Notes: generated from the sequence alone by a model not told the origin. Shown: positions 27,614 through 35,970, counted from the stretch's first letter. The stretch is DNA of 64,000 bases from an uncultured Flavobacteriaceae bacterium (GCA_938010765.1 CALLVX010000085.1:1-64000), one strand, 5' to 3'. Translations and numbers: made by a program.

Positions 27614-28576
27614 ATGGGCAAAAAACAGATTTTTATGTTTTCGGGGCAAGGGTCCCAATATTATCAAATGGGGAAAGAACTGTATCAAAATCACCAACTT
27701 TTCAAGCAGAGTATGGATGAGTGCAATGCATTTGTAGCTCCGTTGATAGGAATGTCCTTGACCGAGGTAATCTATAACCCCAAGGTTGAAAAAGGAGCAA
27801 TTTTTGATCGACTTCTGTATACGAATCCAGCGCTGTTGAGTATACAATACAGTTTGGTGCGTGTATTGAAGGATATGGGAGTGTATCCTGATTTTGTGAT
27901 GGGATATAGCCTAGGGGAAGTCACGGCAGCAATCGTTTCAGAGGCAATTTCACTAGAGGACGGTTTGAAGTTGGTGGTCGATATGGCTCACTTGGCAGAG
28001 GAAGAAACGCCGCAGGCAAGAATGTTGGCAATAATGGCCGAAAAAATAATCGTAGTGCAAAATCCTGATCTTTTCAGCAAGTGTTGGCTTACCGCAACCA
28101 ATTTTACTGAAAATTTTGTGATTAGTGGATTGCCACATGATATTCAATCGCTACAAAACGACCTAAAAGAGGAAGGGATTACAACACAAAAGTTACCGGT
28201 AAACTATGGTTTTCATACGCCGCTGATAGAGGGCTTGGAACATCGGTTCAAAAAAATTCTTAGTGAAATTAGCTATTCGGGTCCGGTAATTCCCATAATT
28301 TCTTCAAGGCAAAATGAGGTTGTTGCGTCCTTGACCGATGAGTATTTTTGGGAGGTTATTCGGTATCCGGTCAATTTTCAGAAAACCATTGAAAATACGG
28401 TGAAAAATGAAGATTTTGTTTTTATAGACCTTGGGCCTAGCGGATCATTGGCTACCTCGATCAAATATATACTTCCCCCTTCTTCCAATTCCGTGGCGTT
28501 GCAGGTAATGAACCAATATGGGAAGAATCTCCATATGTTGGAAAAATTTGGGGACAACCTTCTTGTAAATAGTTGA
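27614..28576 (+). CDS. trans-acting acyltransferase-fold protein, probably an acyl hydrolase (PedC-like)
   Basis: The 320-residue protein has the AT fold: FSGQGSQ at the N-terminus, nucleophile Ser99 and catalytic His201 (GFHTPL). Two features set it apart from a malonyl transferase. The nucleophile motif is GYSLGE rather than GHSLGE, and the arginine that holds the malonyl carboxylate (in KRGELM of the second AT of this cluster) is missing, the aligned stretch being VDMAHLA. In trans-AT systems such ATs act as acyl hydrolases that clear stalled chains from ACPs. It lies 166 bases after ECH2. A transferase for a non-carboxylated acyl group is the alternative. Confidence 0.82.
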   Translation: MGKKQIFMFSGQGSQYYQMGKELYQNHQLFKQSMDECNAFVAPLIGMSLTEVIYNPKVEKGAIFDRLLYTNPALLSIQYSLVRVLKDMGVYPDFVMGYSLGEVTAAIVSEAISLEDGLKLVVDMAHLAEEETPQARMLAIMAEKIIVVQNPDLFSKCWLTATNFTENFVISGLPHDIQSLQNDLKEEGITTQKLPVNYGFHTPLIEGLEHRFKKILSEISYSGPVIPIISSRQNEVVASLTDEYFWEVIRYPVNFQKTIENTVKNEDFVFIDLGPSGSLATSIKYILPPSSNSVALQVMNQYGKNLHMLEKFGDNLLVNS

Positions 28577-28785
28577 ATCAACCTTTTAAACAAGCAATAT
28601 TTTGAACAGTACGATCTAAATGAAAACGCGAACGACTTGTGCTAGAACATAACTTGAATAATAATACGGGTGTCTCATATTTAGCGGTCTTCTGCCCTCT
28701 TATAGCGAATACAATAATAAAAAGAGCGTGCAAATGACTTCAATATATAAACCGACTACTTTTCATTTGAATTGTAGGAATAAAA

Positions 28786-29508
28786 TTGAAAGAAATTAGA
28801 ATGGTCAGAAATGCTTATGAAGTAAAAAAACAAGGGGTAGAACCCCAAGTTGTGGTGTTGAAAGTTTCCAATATGTTTATGATAAATTACAATTACCTTG
28901 TAATAGACCATATAAGCAATACCTCGGTAATCATAGATCCTGCATGGGATATAGATAAAATTGACCGGGCCATAGCAGATAGCGGAACTCGCTTAAAAGG
29001 TATTTTGCTTACCCACTCTCATTTAGATCATATACACTTGGCCAAACCACTTGCCAATAAATATGATTGTGCAATATGGATGTCCCTTGAAGAAATGGTG
29101 ATTTCCGATTTTAGCGCCCCGCAATTAGAGGGAATAGACGAAAGACCTTGGATGGTGGAAGGACTTAAAATAAAGCCTTTTCTAACACCGGGCCATACGG
29201 CCGGAAGCATGTGCTACCTTATCGGGAACAACTTATTTAGCGGAGATACCCTTTTTGCCGAAGGTTGTGGGCTTTGTCCGGATATCGCCGCGGCATATAA
29301 GATGTTTGAAAGTCTACAAACCATTAAAGCACAGTTACGATCCGATACGCGGATTTTTCCAGGGCATAATTATGGGAAAATTCCTGGTCAGGAATTTGCT
29401 ACAATACTACAAAACAATATCTATCTGCAGTTTGGCAACAAACAAGATTTTGCTTCTTATAGATTGAGAAAAGGGCAGAATCATTCAAAGTTTTTTGAGT
29501 TCTTGTAA
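28786..29508 (+). CDS. metallo-beta-lactamase-fold hydrolase (BaeB/PksB-like)
   Basis: The 240-residue protein has the zinc motif HSHLDH (residues 77-82), PGHTAGSMCY, LFSGDTLF and PGHNYG, matching the glyoxalase II-like branch of the metallo-beta-lactamase fold. Hydrolases of this type recur in trans-AT PKS clusters (BaeB, PksB), where they are thought to hydrolyse thioesters or edit the assembly line. The reading frame can start at TTG 28786 or ATG 28801. It sits between the acyl-hydrolase-like AT and the donor ACP. There is no signal peptide, so an antibiotic-degrading beta-lactamase is unlikely. Confidence 0.85.
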   Translation: MKEIRMVRNAYEVKKQGVEPQVVVLKVSNMFMINYNYLVIDHISNTSVIIDPAWDIDKIDRAIADSGTRLKGILLTHSHLDHIHLAKPLANKYDCAIWMSLEEMVISDFSAPQLEGIDERPWMVEGLKIKPFLTPGHTAGSMCYLIGNNLFSGDTLFAEGCGLCPDIAAAYKMFESLQTIKAQLRSDTRIFPGHNYGKIPGQEFATILQNNIYLQFGNKQDFASYRLRKGQNHSKFFEFL

Positions 29509-29572
29509 CTCTTGTAGGCACCAGGAGTTTAGAATTCTTATCAATTTAAATATGTAACCTAAAAATAGAATA

Positions 29573-29830
29573 ATGTCAAAAGAATACGTTTTTGAAGCCG
29601 TGAAAAAAGTAATACTAGAAGTACTGCCTCATGTAGAGCCAGAAATCATAACCATTGATAAACAACTAAAAGATGTGGGGGCGAATTCTATCGACCGTAT
29701 GGAAATAGTGACAATGTCAATGCAGGCGCTAGAACTGAAACTGTCTTTAATGAGCTTTGCAGGGGTTAGTAATATTGAAGGCTTGGTAGATGTTTTAGAG
29801 GAAACCCTTGCTAAAAAGGAAATTGACTAA
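29573..29830 (+). CDS. free-standing donor acyl carrier protein of the HMGS cassette (AcpK-like)
   Basis: The 85-residue ACP carries the phosphopantetheine Ser39 in GANSIDRMEIV. The GANS motif in place of the usual G-x-DS is typical of the donor ACPs that present acetyl to HMG synthase. Only three bases separate it from the decarboxylating KS, which is its expected partner: malonyl loaded on this ACP is decarboxylated to acetyl, then passed to HMGS. Confidence 0.93.
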   Translation: MSKEYVFEAVKKVILEVLPHVEPEIITIDKQLKDVGANSIDRMEIVTMSMQALELKLSLMSFAGVSNIEGLVDVLEETLAKKEID

Positions 29831-29833
29831 ATA

Positions 29834-31114
29834 ATGCGAACCAATAACGTTGTCGGAGTCACCGGTATGGGTATTGTTTCTGCCATTGGAGATAGCTTAG
29901 CGTCGTTTAGCGATTCATTAAAGCGAGGTACATCTGGTATACGACATAATGAAAGTGCCGCACGACCAAAGCCATCGGTCAATATTGTTTCGGCAATCCG
30001 GGATTTTGTTTTTTTGGAGAAACTGGGTAAACTTAAAAACATCCCAGAAGAAAAGTTGACCAAGGCCAAGCGGCTAGGGTTGAGGGCACCATTTGTAATC
30101 CAAACCTCCATACTGTCCGCACTGCAAGCGTGGGAACAGGCAAGTTTGTTTGATAACCCCCCTTTGGCATCGCGAATAGCATTGATTATTGCAGGTCAAA
30201 ACAGTACACAAAACCATCAATATGGCCTAATTTCTGCGTTCAGGGAAAATCCCGAATACTTAAGCCCGCGCTACGCCTTGGAATTTTTGGAAACCAACCA
30301 GGTCGGTGTTTTGAGTGAACTGTTTGGAATAGAAGGAGAAGGGTTAGTGGTTGGGGGGGCCTCAGCTACTGGGAATGTAGGCCTAATAAAGGGGCATCAA
30401 CTTGTAGAATCGGGTATGGTAGACCTGTGTTTGGTTGTAGGGGTGGTTGCGGAATTATCGCCTTTGGATATCCAAGGTTTCATTAACATAGGTGCTATGG
30501 GGGGCAAGGCGTATATTGACAAAGCTACTGAAGCATGCCGACCTTTTGATACCAATCATGAAGGATTTATTTATGGACAGGCCAGTGCCGCTATAATTAT
30601 TGAAGCTACCTCTAGTTCCTCTTTGAGGAACGTTTTGCCATTAGCAGAAATAGGTGGTGGTATTATTGTTTTGGATGGGAACAGTTCTGCCAACCCTAGC
30701 AAGAACGGGGAATTAAAGGCTATGACAGGGGCTTTGCTAAAAGCTAGACTCTCTGTAACCGATATCGATTACATCAATACACACGGGAGCTCATCCCCTT
30801 TAGGGGATAAAACGGAGGCTGCGGCTATTTTAAAACTGTTAGGAGCGCATACCCCAAACGTTTGGCTGAACGCGACCAAGGGACTTACGGGTCATTGTCT
30901 GTACTCCGCAGGTATGGTCGAGGCCATAGCGACTATACTTCAAATGAAAGAAGGGTTTTTACATCCCAATAAAAATCTTAATGAACCCATAGATAAGAAG
31001 CTAAAGTTTTGTGGCGACAAGTTTGTAAAATACAAAGTCAAAGCCGCTTTAAGCACCTCTTTTGGTTTTGGTGGGATCAATACCTGTATCGTAATAAAAA
31101 GAGGCAACTTCTAA
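29834..31114 (+). CDS. decarboxylating ketosynthase with Cys-to-Ser active site (PksF/CurC-like)
   Basis: The 426-residue protein is a ketosynthase fold whose nucleophile position carries Ser177 (GGASATGNVG) in place of the Cys of DTACSSS. The two KS histidines remain (NTHGSSSPLGD and LTGHCLYSAG). Family knowledge: such free-standing KS proteins do not condense but decarboxylate malonyl on the donor ACP to make acetyl-ACP for HMG synthase. It sits directly after the donor ACP and before the malonyl AT, the natural set for acetyl-donor formation. Confidence 0.92.
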   Translation: MRTNNVVGVTGMGIVSAIGDSLASFSDSLKRGTSGIRHNESAARPKPSVNIVSAIRDFVFLEKLGKLKNIPEEKLTKAKRLGLRAPFVIQTSILSALQAWEQASLFDNPPLASRIALIIAGQNSTQNHQYGLISAFRENPEYLSPRYALEFLETNQVGVLSELFGIEGEGLVVGGASATGNVGLIKGHQLVESGMVDLCLVVGVVAELSPLDIQGFINIGAMGGKAYIDKATEACRPFDTNHEGFIYGQASAAIIIEATSSSSLRNVLPLAEIGGGIIVLDGNSSANPSKNGELKAMTGALLKARLSVTDIDYINTHGSSSPLGDKTEAAAILKLLGAHTPNVWLNATKGLTGHCLYSAGMVEAIATILQMKEGFLHPNKNLNEPIDKKLKFCGDKFVKYKVKAALSTSFGFGGINTCIVIKRGNF

Positions 31115-31155
31115 AATCAGTATAAAAAAAATATAGTAACTAAAAATAAGGAATA

Positions 31156-32370
31156 ATGAAAACAACGTATCTGTTCCCGGGACAGGGATCACAAAAGAAG
31201 GGCATGGGAGGAAATCTATTCGATGAATTTCCCGAAATAACTAAAAAAGCAAATGATTTATTAGGATATTCTATCAAAGAACTTTGTTTGAACGACCCTG
31301 ATAAACTACTTAATAAAACCCAATATACACAACCCGCGCTTTATGTTGTGAATGCCCTTACCTTTCAAAAGAAGATGAAAGAGGGTCAAAAACAGCCCGA
31401 CTTTGTAGCAGGTCATAGTTTGGGGGAGTACAGTGCCTTACAAGCCGCGGGGGTAATGACTTTCGAAGAAGGCTTAAAACTTGTTATTAAGAGAGGTGAA
31501 TTAATGAGCAAAGCCGAAAATGGTGGCATGGCCGCCATTCTCAATTCATCTGAAAAGGAGATAACTAAAACCCTAGAAGATGCCGGTCTTAATGATATTG
31601 ATATCGCCAATCTTAATTCACCTAAACAGATCGTTGTTTCAGGATCCAGAGAAAATATGGACAAGGCGCTACCGATTTTTGAAAAGGCCAATATGGTTTT
31701 TATTCCGCTCAATACAAGTGGAGCGTTCCATTCCCGGTATATGAAAGATGCCGGAAGTGAATTTGAGAAGATCGTAAGAAAGATGACTTTTTCAAAAGCT
31801 AAATTTCAGGTGATAGCAAATGTAAATGCTAAACCTTATCGAAAGAACTGGGTGGCCAGAAATTTGGTGAATCAAATATCCAATTGCGTAAAGTGGACAG
31901 AAAGTATGGAATACCTTCTTGGTAAAGGAGAGATGAAATTTGAAGAACTTGGGGTCGGTGATGTTTTGACCAAACTTCAGCTTGCCATAAAGAAAGGCTA
32001 TGACGCTAAAAATTTAACGGAGCAGGTGAAAAATAGACCTGCGGAGCAAGCTGAAATTAAAGAATCCAAAAAAGAGGATAAAGCAAGCAAGGAGGCACCC
32101 AAAACAAGTGTTGTAGTTGAAAAATTAGAGACAACACCAGTCGAAAGCAACGGTAAAGGTGAAGATAAAACAATGCTGGATCCAAAAACAATGGTAGCAC
32201 AGTGGAATAAGAATTATGTTGTGGGAACCAAAGTGAAATCTGATTATTATGAGGAAGTATTGGAAACTAGAACCGAAGCCTTAATGTTATTTGGTTTTAG
32301 GGCCGCGTTGTATGTTAAAGGATACAACGGATATTTTGACTTGCGAGAAGTACAACCAATATCATCATAA
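31156..32370 (+). CDS. trans-acting malonyl-CoA:ACP transacylase with C-terminal extension
   Basis: The 404-residue protein has a complete AT domain (~1-285): FPGQGSQ, GHSLGE with Ser88, Arg113 (KRGELM) for the malonyl carboxylate, and GAFHSRYM with His192, all as in malonyl-specific ATs. It can load the AT-less modules. Residues ~285-340 form a charged, Lys/Glu-rich linker, and the last ~70 residues form a separate conserved-looking segment (AQWNKNYVVGTKVKSDYY, then ETRTEALMLFGFRAALYVKGYNGYFDL given here in two parts) that is not part of the AT fold and which I cannot name. The next start lies 7 bases after its stop. Confidence 0.92.
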   Translation: MKTTYLFPGQGSQKKGMGGNLFDEFPEITKKANDLLGYSIKELCLNDPDKLLNKTQYTQPALYVVNALTFQKKMKEGQKQPDFVAGHSLGEYSALQAAGVMTFEEGLKLVIKRGELMSKAENGGMAAILNSSEKEITKTLEDAGLNDIDIANLNSPKQIVVSGSRENMDKALPIFEKANMVFIPLNTSGAFHSRYMKDAGSEFEKIVRKMTFSKAKFQVIANVNAKPYRKNWVARNLVNQISNCVKWTESMEYLLGKGEMKFEELGVGDVLTKLQLAIKKGYDAKNLTEQVKNRPAEQAEIKESKKEDKASKEAPKTSVVVEKLETTPVESNGKGEDKTMLDPKTMVAQWNKNYVVGTKVKSDYYEEVLETRTEALMLFGFRAALYVKGYNGYFDLREVQPISS

Positions 32371-32377
32371 AGGAAGC

Positions 32378-33274
32378 ATGGTGAAGAACAAATTAATTTT
32401 TGTTTTTTTAGATGGGATAGGAATGGGTAAAGAGGATGGTTACAACCCATTTGCTAGCGCTTTGATGCCTACCTTGGACTCTTTGCTTGGTGGAAAACTG
32501 GTTCGCGGCACAGAAGTCTATAAAAACAATCTCTTGGTAAAAGGTATTGATGCTTGCCTAGGCGTTTCTGGGGTCCCACAAAGTGCTACGGGTCAGACCG
32601 CCTTATTTACTGGGGTCAATGCCCCCGAGATTTTAGGACATCATTACCCCGCCTATCCCAATAAAGAATTGATCAGCGTGATCAATGAACGGTCCATTTT
32701 TAAATACGCCGACGAGCAAAACATAAAAAGTATTTTTGCCAACTCGTATACAGACGGTTTTTTCAAATCTTTTGATGTTAATACGGATAATTATAGCGTA
32801 ACTACTCGCTGTATGCTGGCGGCAAACTCTAAATTCAATACAACAGAGGATTTGGGTCGGGGAAAGGCTGTTCACTGGGATATTACCAACTTTACGTTAC
32901 AGGATACACCAGGAAACGGAATACCCAGTATAGTACCGTATATGGCAGGTCAAAATTTATTGCATCTGGCAACCGAGTATGATCTTATACTTTATGAATG
33001 TTTTTTACCTGATTTAATAGGACATCGGAAAGATATGGAGAAAGCGACAGCGTTCTTAGAGACCTTCGATTCTTTTTTAAAAGGGTTGATAGATGAAAAA
33101 TCACCGAATGTAAATATCTTAATATCAAGTGATCATGGCAATTTAGAAGATCTTTCTACCGGAGGACATACTAAAAACCTTGTACCTCTTTTTTGTTTAG
33201 GTAGCCTAGCTCCTGAATTTTCAAGTGTGAATAGGATCGATCAAATTTTCGATGGTATTTTTTTGAATCTATAG
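32378..33274 (+). CDS. metalloenzyme of the alkaline phosphatase / phosphoglycerate mutase superfamily
   Basis: The 298-residue protein from ATG 32378 (AAAGGA just upstream, 7 bases after the AT stop) shows the ordered metal-site pattern of the superfamily: DGIGMG near the N-terminus, SATGQTALFTG (likely nucleophile Thr or Ser), CFLPDLIGH, SSDHGN and GGHTKNLVP. This supports a two-metal phosphohydrolase or mutase. The substrate is unknown. It is tightly linked to the malonyl AT, so it belongs to the cluster, but it is not a standard part of trans-AT PKS cassettes known to me. A longer start at 32291 would run through the AT gene and is unlikely. Confidence 0.8.
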   Translation: MVKNKLIFVFLDGIGMGKEDGYNPFASALMPTLDSLLGGKLVRGTEVYKNNLLVKGIDACLGVSGVPQSATGQTALFTGVNAPEILGHHYPAYPNKELISVINERSIFKYADEQNIKSIFANSYTDGFFKSFDVNTDNYSVTTRCMLAANSKFNTTEDLGRGKAVHWDITNFTLQDTPGNGIPSIVPYMAGQNLLHLATEYDLILYECFLPDLIGHRKDMEKATAFLETFDSFLKGLIDEKSPNVNILISSDHGNLEDLSTGGHTKNLVPLFCLGSLAPEFSSVNRIDQIFDGIFLNL

Positions 33275-33286
33275 GGGGTTCTACAT

Positions 33287-34197
33287 GAAGTGATTTAAAC
33301 TTTTTTCTTGTTTTTCTTTTTAAACTTTTTGAGAGCTATCACAAAGAATGCTTGATAGTTGAGCCCTTTCCAACTTTTCGGTAGCGGTATCGACTCTGTT
33401 GAGCAACGCGCGATAGCTGTTGATCTAGGCATTGGCTCGTTCCATCGTATATCGATGGTCGTACAGTTCTTGGTCGAAGTATTCGTCTCTTTCGACATTC
33501 CCGTTGTGTTTGTTCAAATATATATTGGCATTTATTTGCTTGTTGCCACAGTATTTGCGGAAGACCTTGGAATCGAATCCGGCATCCGCAGAGAGGAACA
33601 GCCCTTCCATAGGGGTATCGGCCTTTTCGAGCGTAGCGGTAATGACATCGAACTGTACCTTTATATCGTAAAGGTTGTTATGGTTGTCCGCCACGGGCTG
33701 CGACATGGCCATGATCAGAAAGAGCACCCCGTAACGCTTCGGAGGTGTTTCCTTCCTTGATATTCGATTCCCTTACCGCCGCTGGCAGGTGTATGGCTGC
33801 CGCCAAAATCAATACAGGAAAGGTCGAGTACTGCCATATGTCTTTTAAGAAACTTTATACGACAGTCCTTCCATATCCCGGAAACGCTCCACTTTCGAAA
33901 ATGATGGTAGAGCGATTGCCTGCTTAAGGACTTTCCTTGAAAAAGTGCCCCAACGGGAAGTAGGTGCCAGTGACCCCCCTGTTTTGAGTTTGTACAAAAT
34001 AGCGTTGACTATCTCGGTCAAAGGCACCGTCGGCGGGAAGCCTCTTTTTGTTCTCGGGATAAATGCCACGATTTCCATTTCTATCATATTTTTGTCAAGT
34101 ACTTTGTGCATAAAGGGTTGTTTTGGAATTATTTATGTTTTGCAGCACAAAGTTCCGCAACCCTTTCTTTAGATCCACAAAAAGTTTAAATCACTTC
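33287..34197. mobile_element. degenerate IS5-family-like insertion sequence
   Basis: An inverted repeat of 19 bases bounds the element: GAAGTGATTTAAACTTTTT at 33287-33305 and its reverse complement at 34179-34197. The triplet CAT directly flanks both ends (33284-33286 and 34198-34200), a likely target duplication. Inside, the - strand carries fragments of a DDE transposase. It separates the PKS operon from the phosphopantetheinyl transferase gene. Confidence 0.85.
33295..34111 (-). pseudogene. IS5-family transposase, frameshifted remnant
   Basis: Three - strand pieces in different frames line up as one transposase: an N-terminal piece (34111-33845; PRTKRGFPPTVPLTEIVNAI), a middle piece (33727-33425; LSADAGFDSKVFRKYC and RYTMERANA) and a C-terminal piece (33498-33295; GLNYQAFFVIALKKFKKK). 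Motifs such as ADAGFDS, YTMERANA and the hydrophobic GLNYQAFFVI tail are typical of IS5-like transposases. At least two frameshifts are needed to join the pieces, so the enzyme is dead. Confidence 0.82.
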
Positions 34198-34224
34198 CAT
34201 ACAATTTTTTAAACAAGGTAAAAA

Positions 34225-34863
34225 ATGGTAACTATTTTTCTGACCAGGTTTGATAAACCACTTACTGAAAAACAGTATAACGAATATAAATCGTTGTTAT
34301 CAGATGATTTACAGAAAAAAAACGCCAAATATATGTTTTGGCAAGATAGGCATGCCCACTTGTTTGGAAAACTACTTTTTATAGAAGCATTAAAGTCAAT
34401 CGGGATAAAGGAGAATTTTTGGAGTTATTTGAGATATAATACATACCAGAGGCCGTGCCTTAACATAAACGGTTACGATATTAATGTTTCTCATTCCGGT
34501 TATTATGTGATTTGCGGAATTTCAAGGGAAAAAAGAGTAGGAATTGATATTGAAAAAATCAAAAGCATCAAATTGAATAACTTTCGGAATGTCATGAGCC
34601 CTAGCCAATGGGAAAGGATCAATAACTCGGAAAATCGCCTACAAGAATTTTACAGGTACTGGACGATTAAAGAAAGTGTTGTCAAAGCAGACGGGCAAGG
34701 GATGTATTTTCCATTTGATAAACTTCACATAATTGATAGTACGGTCAATTGTAATCAAAAAACATGGTATATCAATGAAATAGAAATAGATACTTCTTAT
34801 AAGTTGGCGTTGGCTACCGATAAACAATCAGACTTTAAAATCGAAAGAAAGAATTACTATTGA
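34225..34863 (+). CDS. 4'-phosphopantetheinyl transferase, Sfp type
   Basis: The 212-residue protein carries the Sfp-type signature: NVSHSGYYVICGIS, RVGIDIEKIK with the Mg-binding Asp/Glu, and YRYWTIKESVVKADGQGM with the W-x-x-K-E-S-x-x-K element. It would convert the apo-ACPs of the PKS proteins and the donor ACP to the holo form. It lies downstream of the PKS operon on the same strand, now cut off from it by the IS relic, so it may need its own promoter; none with a good consensus is visible. Confidence 0.92.
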   Translation: MVTIFLTRFDKPLTEKQYNEYKSLLSDDLQKKNAKYMFWQDRHAHLFGKLLFIEALKSIGIKENFWSYLRYNTYQRPCLNINGYDINVSHSGYYVICGISREKRVGIDIEKIKSIKLNNFRNVMSPSQWERINNSENRLQEFYRYWTIKESVVKADGQGMYFPFDKLHIIDSTVNCNQKTWYINEIEIDTSYKLALATDKQSDFKIERKNYY

Positions 34864-35300
34864 AACATTTCATAATAGAGTAATTTGTTTTCATACTAAG
34901 AAAAGAATTTTTTTTTCGGTCGTGTGATTCGCCTACATAGTTTTAATAAATTGCTTGATGGATTTGGCGCAAAAGAAATATTTAGTTTAGGTCAGGCTTT
35001 ATGAAGAATACGCCGATTCATGGTGTCTACAGTTATAGTTTAAGAAAAGATTGGTTGCCGTATATCTGATGTATGCCATGTTGGATGTATTTTTTTAACT
35101 AACATGAGTTCATTATATCTAGATTGTCAAATAAAACCATAGATCGAACAGAATATTTCAGTAATTTTAGAGGTAGAAGTCATAGGCAGAATGTTTTATA
35201 GTAAATTGAATATCAATACTTTAATATGCGAAATATTCCGATATTTTCATGCCCGAAAACCAACTTTCTAATGTCGAACTCAGGTTGATTATGTGCAAAT
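34864..35300. other. non-coding AT-rich stretch, nothing recognised
   Basis: About 440 bases after the phosphopantetheinyl transferase hold no ORF of note, no strong hairpin, no IS end and no promoter that I can support. It marks the transition from the PKS cluster to the mobile-element scar. Confidence 0.5.
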
Positions 35301-35304
35301 AAAA

Positions 35305-35336
35305 AAGGCTTCGGGAGTGAAACTCGCTGAAGCCTT
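35305..35336 (-). terminator. hairpin terminator downstream of the tRNA-Asn remnant
   Basis: AAGGCTTC at 35305-35312 and GAAGCCTT at 35329-35336 form a perfect 8-base stem. Read on the - strand the stem is followed by a T-run (A6 at 35301-35306 on +). It lies just 3' of the tRNA remnant on the same strand, so it is most likely the original tRNA terminator. Confidence 0.75.
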
Positions 35337-35346
35337 GTTACTCCTG

Positions 35347-35390
35347 CTCCCCTTCTTGGGCTCGAATCAAGGACCCTCTAATTAGCAGTC
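35347..35390 (-). tRNA. tRNA-Asn 3'-half remnant (probable attachment site), not functional
   Basis: Read on the - strand this stretch matches the 3' half of a tRNA-Asn: anticodon loop CTGCTAA (GTT changed to GCT), variable loop GGGTC, T-loop TTCGAGC with arm CTTGA/CCAAG (one mismatch), acceptor strand AAGGGGA and discriminator G. The 5' half (D-arm and 5' acceptor strand) is absent upstream. A tRNA 3' end beside an integrase gene is the usual attachment site of an integrative element. The Asn identity is from memory of the consensus. Confidence 0.6.
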
Positions 35391-35490
35391 GGTTCACGTA
35401 TGGTTCTATATGGTTTTATGTGTCTTTAAATGACCATTTTATGGGGATTTTACTTGTCTTTAATATCAGCAAAAACCATTTGAAATCAAA

Positions 35491-35512
35491 AAAAGCACGC
35501 CAAAAGCACGCC
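35491..35512. repeat. tandem 11-base direct repeat upstream of the integrase, possible arm sites
   Basis: AAAAGCACGCC occurs twice head to tail at 35491-35501 and 35502-35512. Further short repeats lie nearby: TGTCTTTAA at 35421-35429 and 35455-35463, and TATGGTT at 35399-35405 and 35409-35415. Between a tRNA 3' end and a tyrosine integrase these could be arm-type integrase binding sites. Confidence 0.55.
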
Positions 35513-35531
35513 ACTTTTTAAACACTAGATT

Positions 35532-35887
35532 ATGGCCACAATCAAGATAACCTTCGATAAACGGGCATCTAACACTACCAAAGATAATAAATTCATGTTG
35601 GTACTGCGTATCGGGCATAACCGAAAAACTCGCGATATCCCCTTTAATCTGCACCTAAAAGAAAATCAATACGATTATGCAACGGGCAAAATCACGGGTA
35701 TCTTGAACGCTACAAGGCATACCAAACGCACCCGTAAAATTTACTCTGATGTAGATTTATGGATAGATGAACATGAAGGCGAAATCAAAAATTGGGAAAT
35801 GGAGCGTCTAAAATCTGAAATCGAACAACGCTTTTTCAAAAAATCCCCTTCTCGTACTATTCTGAATTATGGAGGGGTTTATCTCTA
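35532..35887 (+). pseudogene. tyrosine recombinase/integrase, N-terminal fragment cut by an IS3 element
   Basis: The start at 35532 gives an N-terminal arm-DNA-binding domain of the Bacteroidota tyrosine-integrase type (MATIKITFDKRASNTTKDNK, a typical opening, then LRIGHNRKTRDIPFNLHLKE). About 118 residues are left before the IS end at 35888; the last ten codons of the open frame come from the IS. The core-binding and catalytic domains, with the R-H-R-Y residues, are absent on the far side of the IS. The protein cannot recombine DNA. Confidence 0.78.
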
Positions 35888-35970
35888 TGACCTCCTCCCG
35901 TTAAACCGGACAGTTTAAAAGTAGAGAAATCAGGGCGAATAAATGTTTAACTTTAAACAACTATTTGCTT

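Noticed and set aside
28786-29508. An antibiotic-resistance beta-lactamase
   Set aside because: No signal peptide; the motifs fit the glyoxalase II branch, and homologous hydrolases are standard in trans-AT PKS clusters.
33359-33760. + strand open frames over the IS relic that look like membrane proteins
   Set aside because: They are the antisense of the degenerate IS5 transposase, whose motifs and inverted repeats are clear on the - strand.
35305-35336. Terminator of the PKS/PPTase transcription unit
   Set aside because: The T-run is on the - strand side and the hairpin is adjacent to the tRNA remnant; on the + strand no T-run follows.
35347-35390. A functional tRNA gene on the - strand
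   Set aside because: Only the 3' half is present; no D-arm or 5' acceptor strand lies upstream, and the anticodon loop and T-arm have changes.
35491-35512. A CRISPR-like repeat
   Set aside because: Only two 11-base copies, directly abutting with no spacer, and no cas genes.
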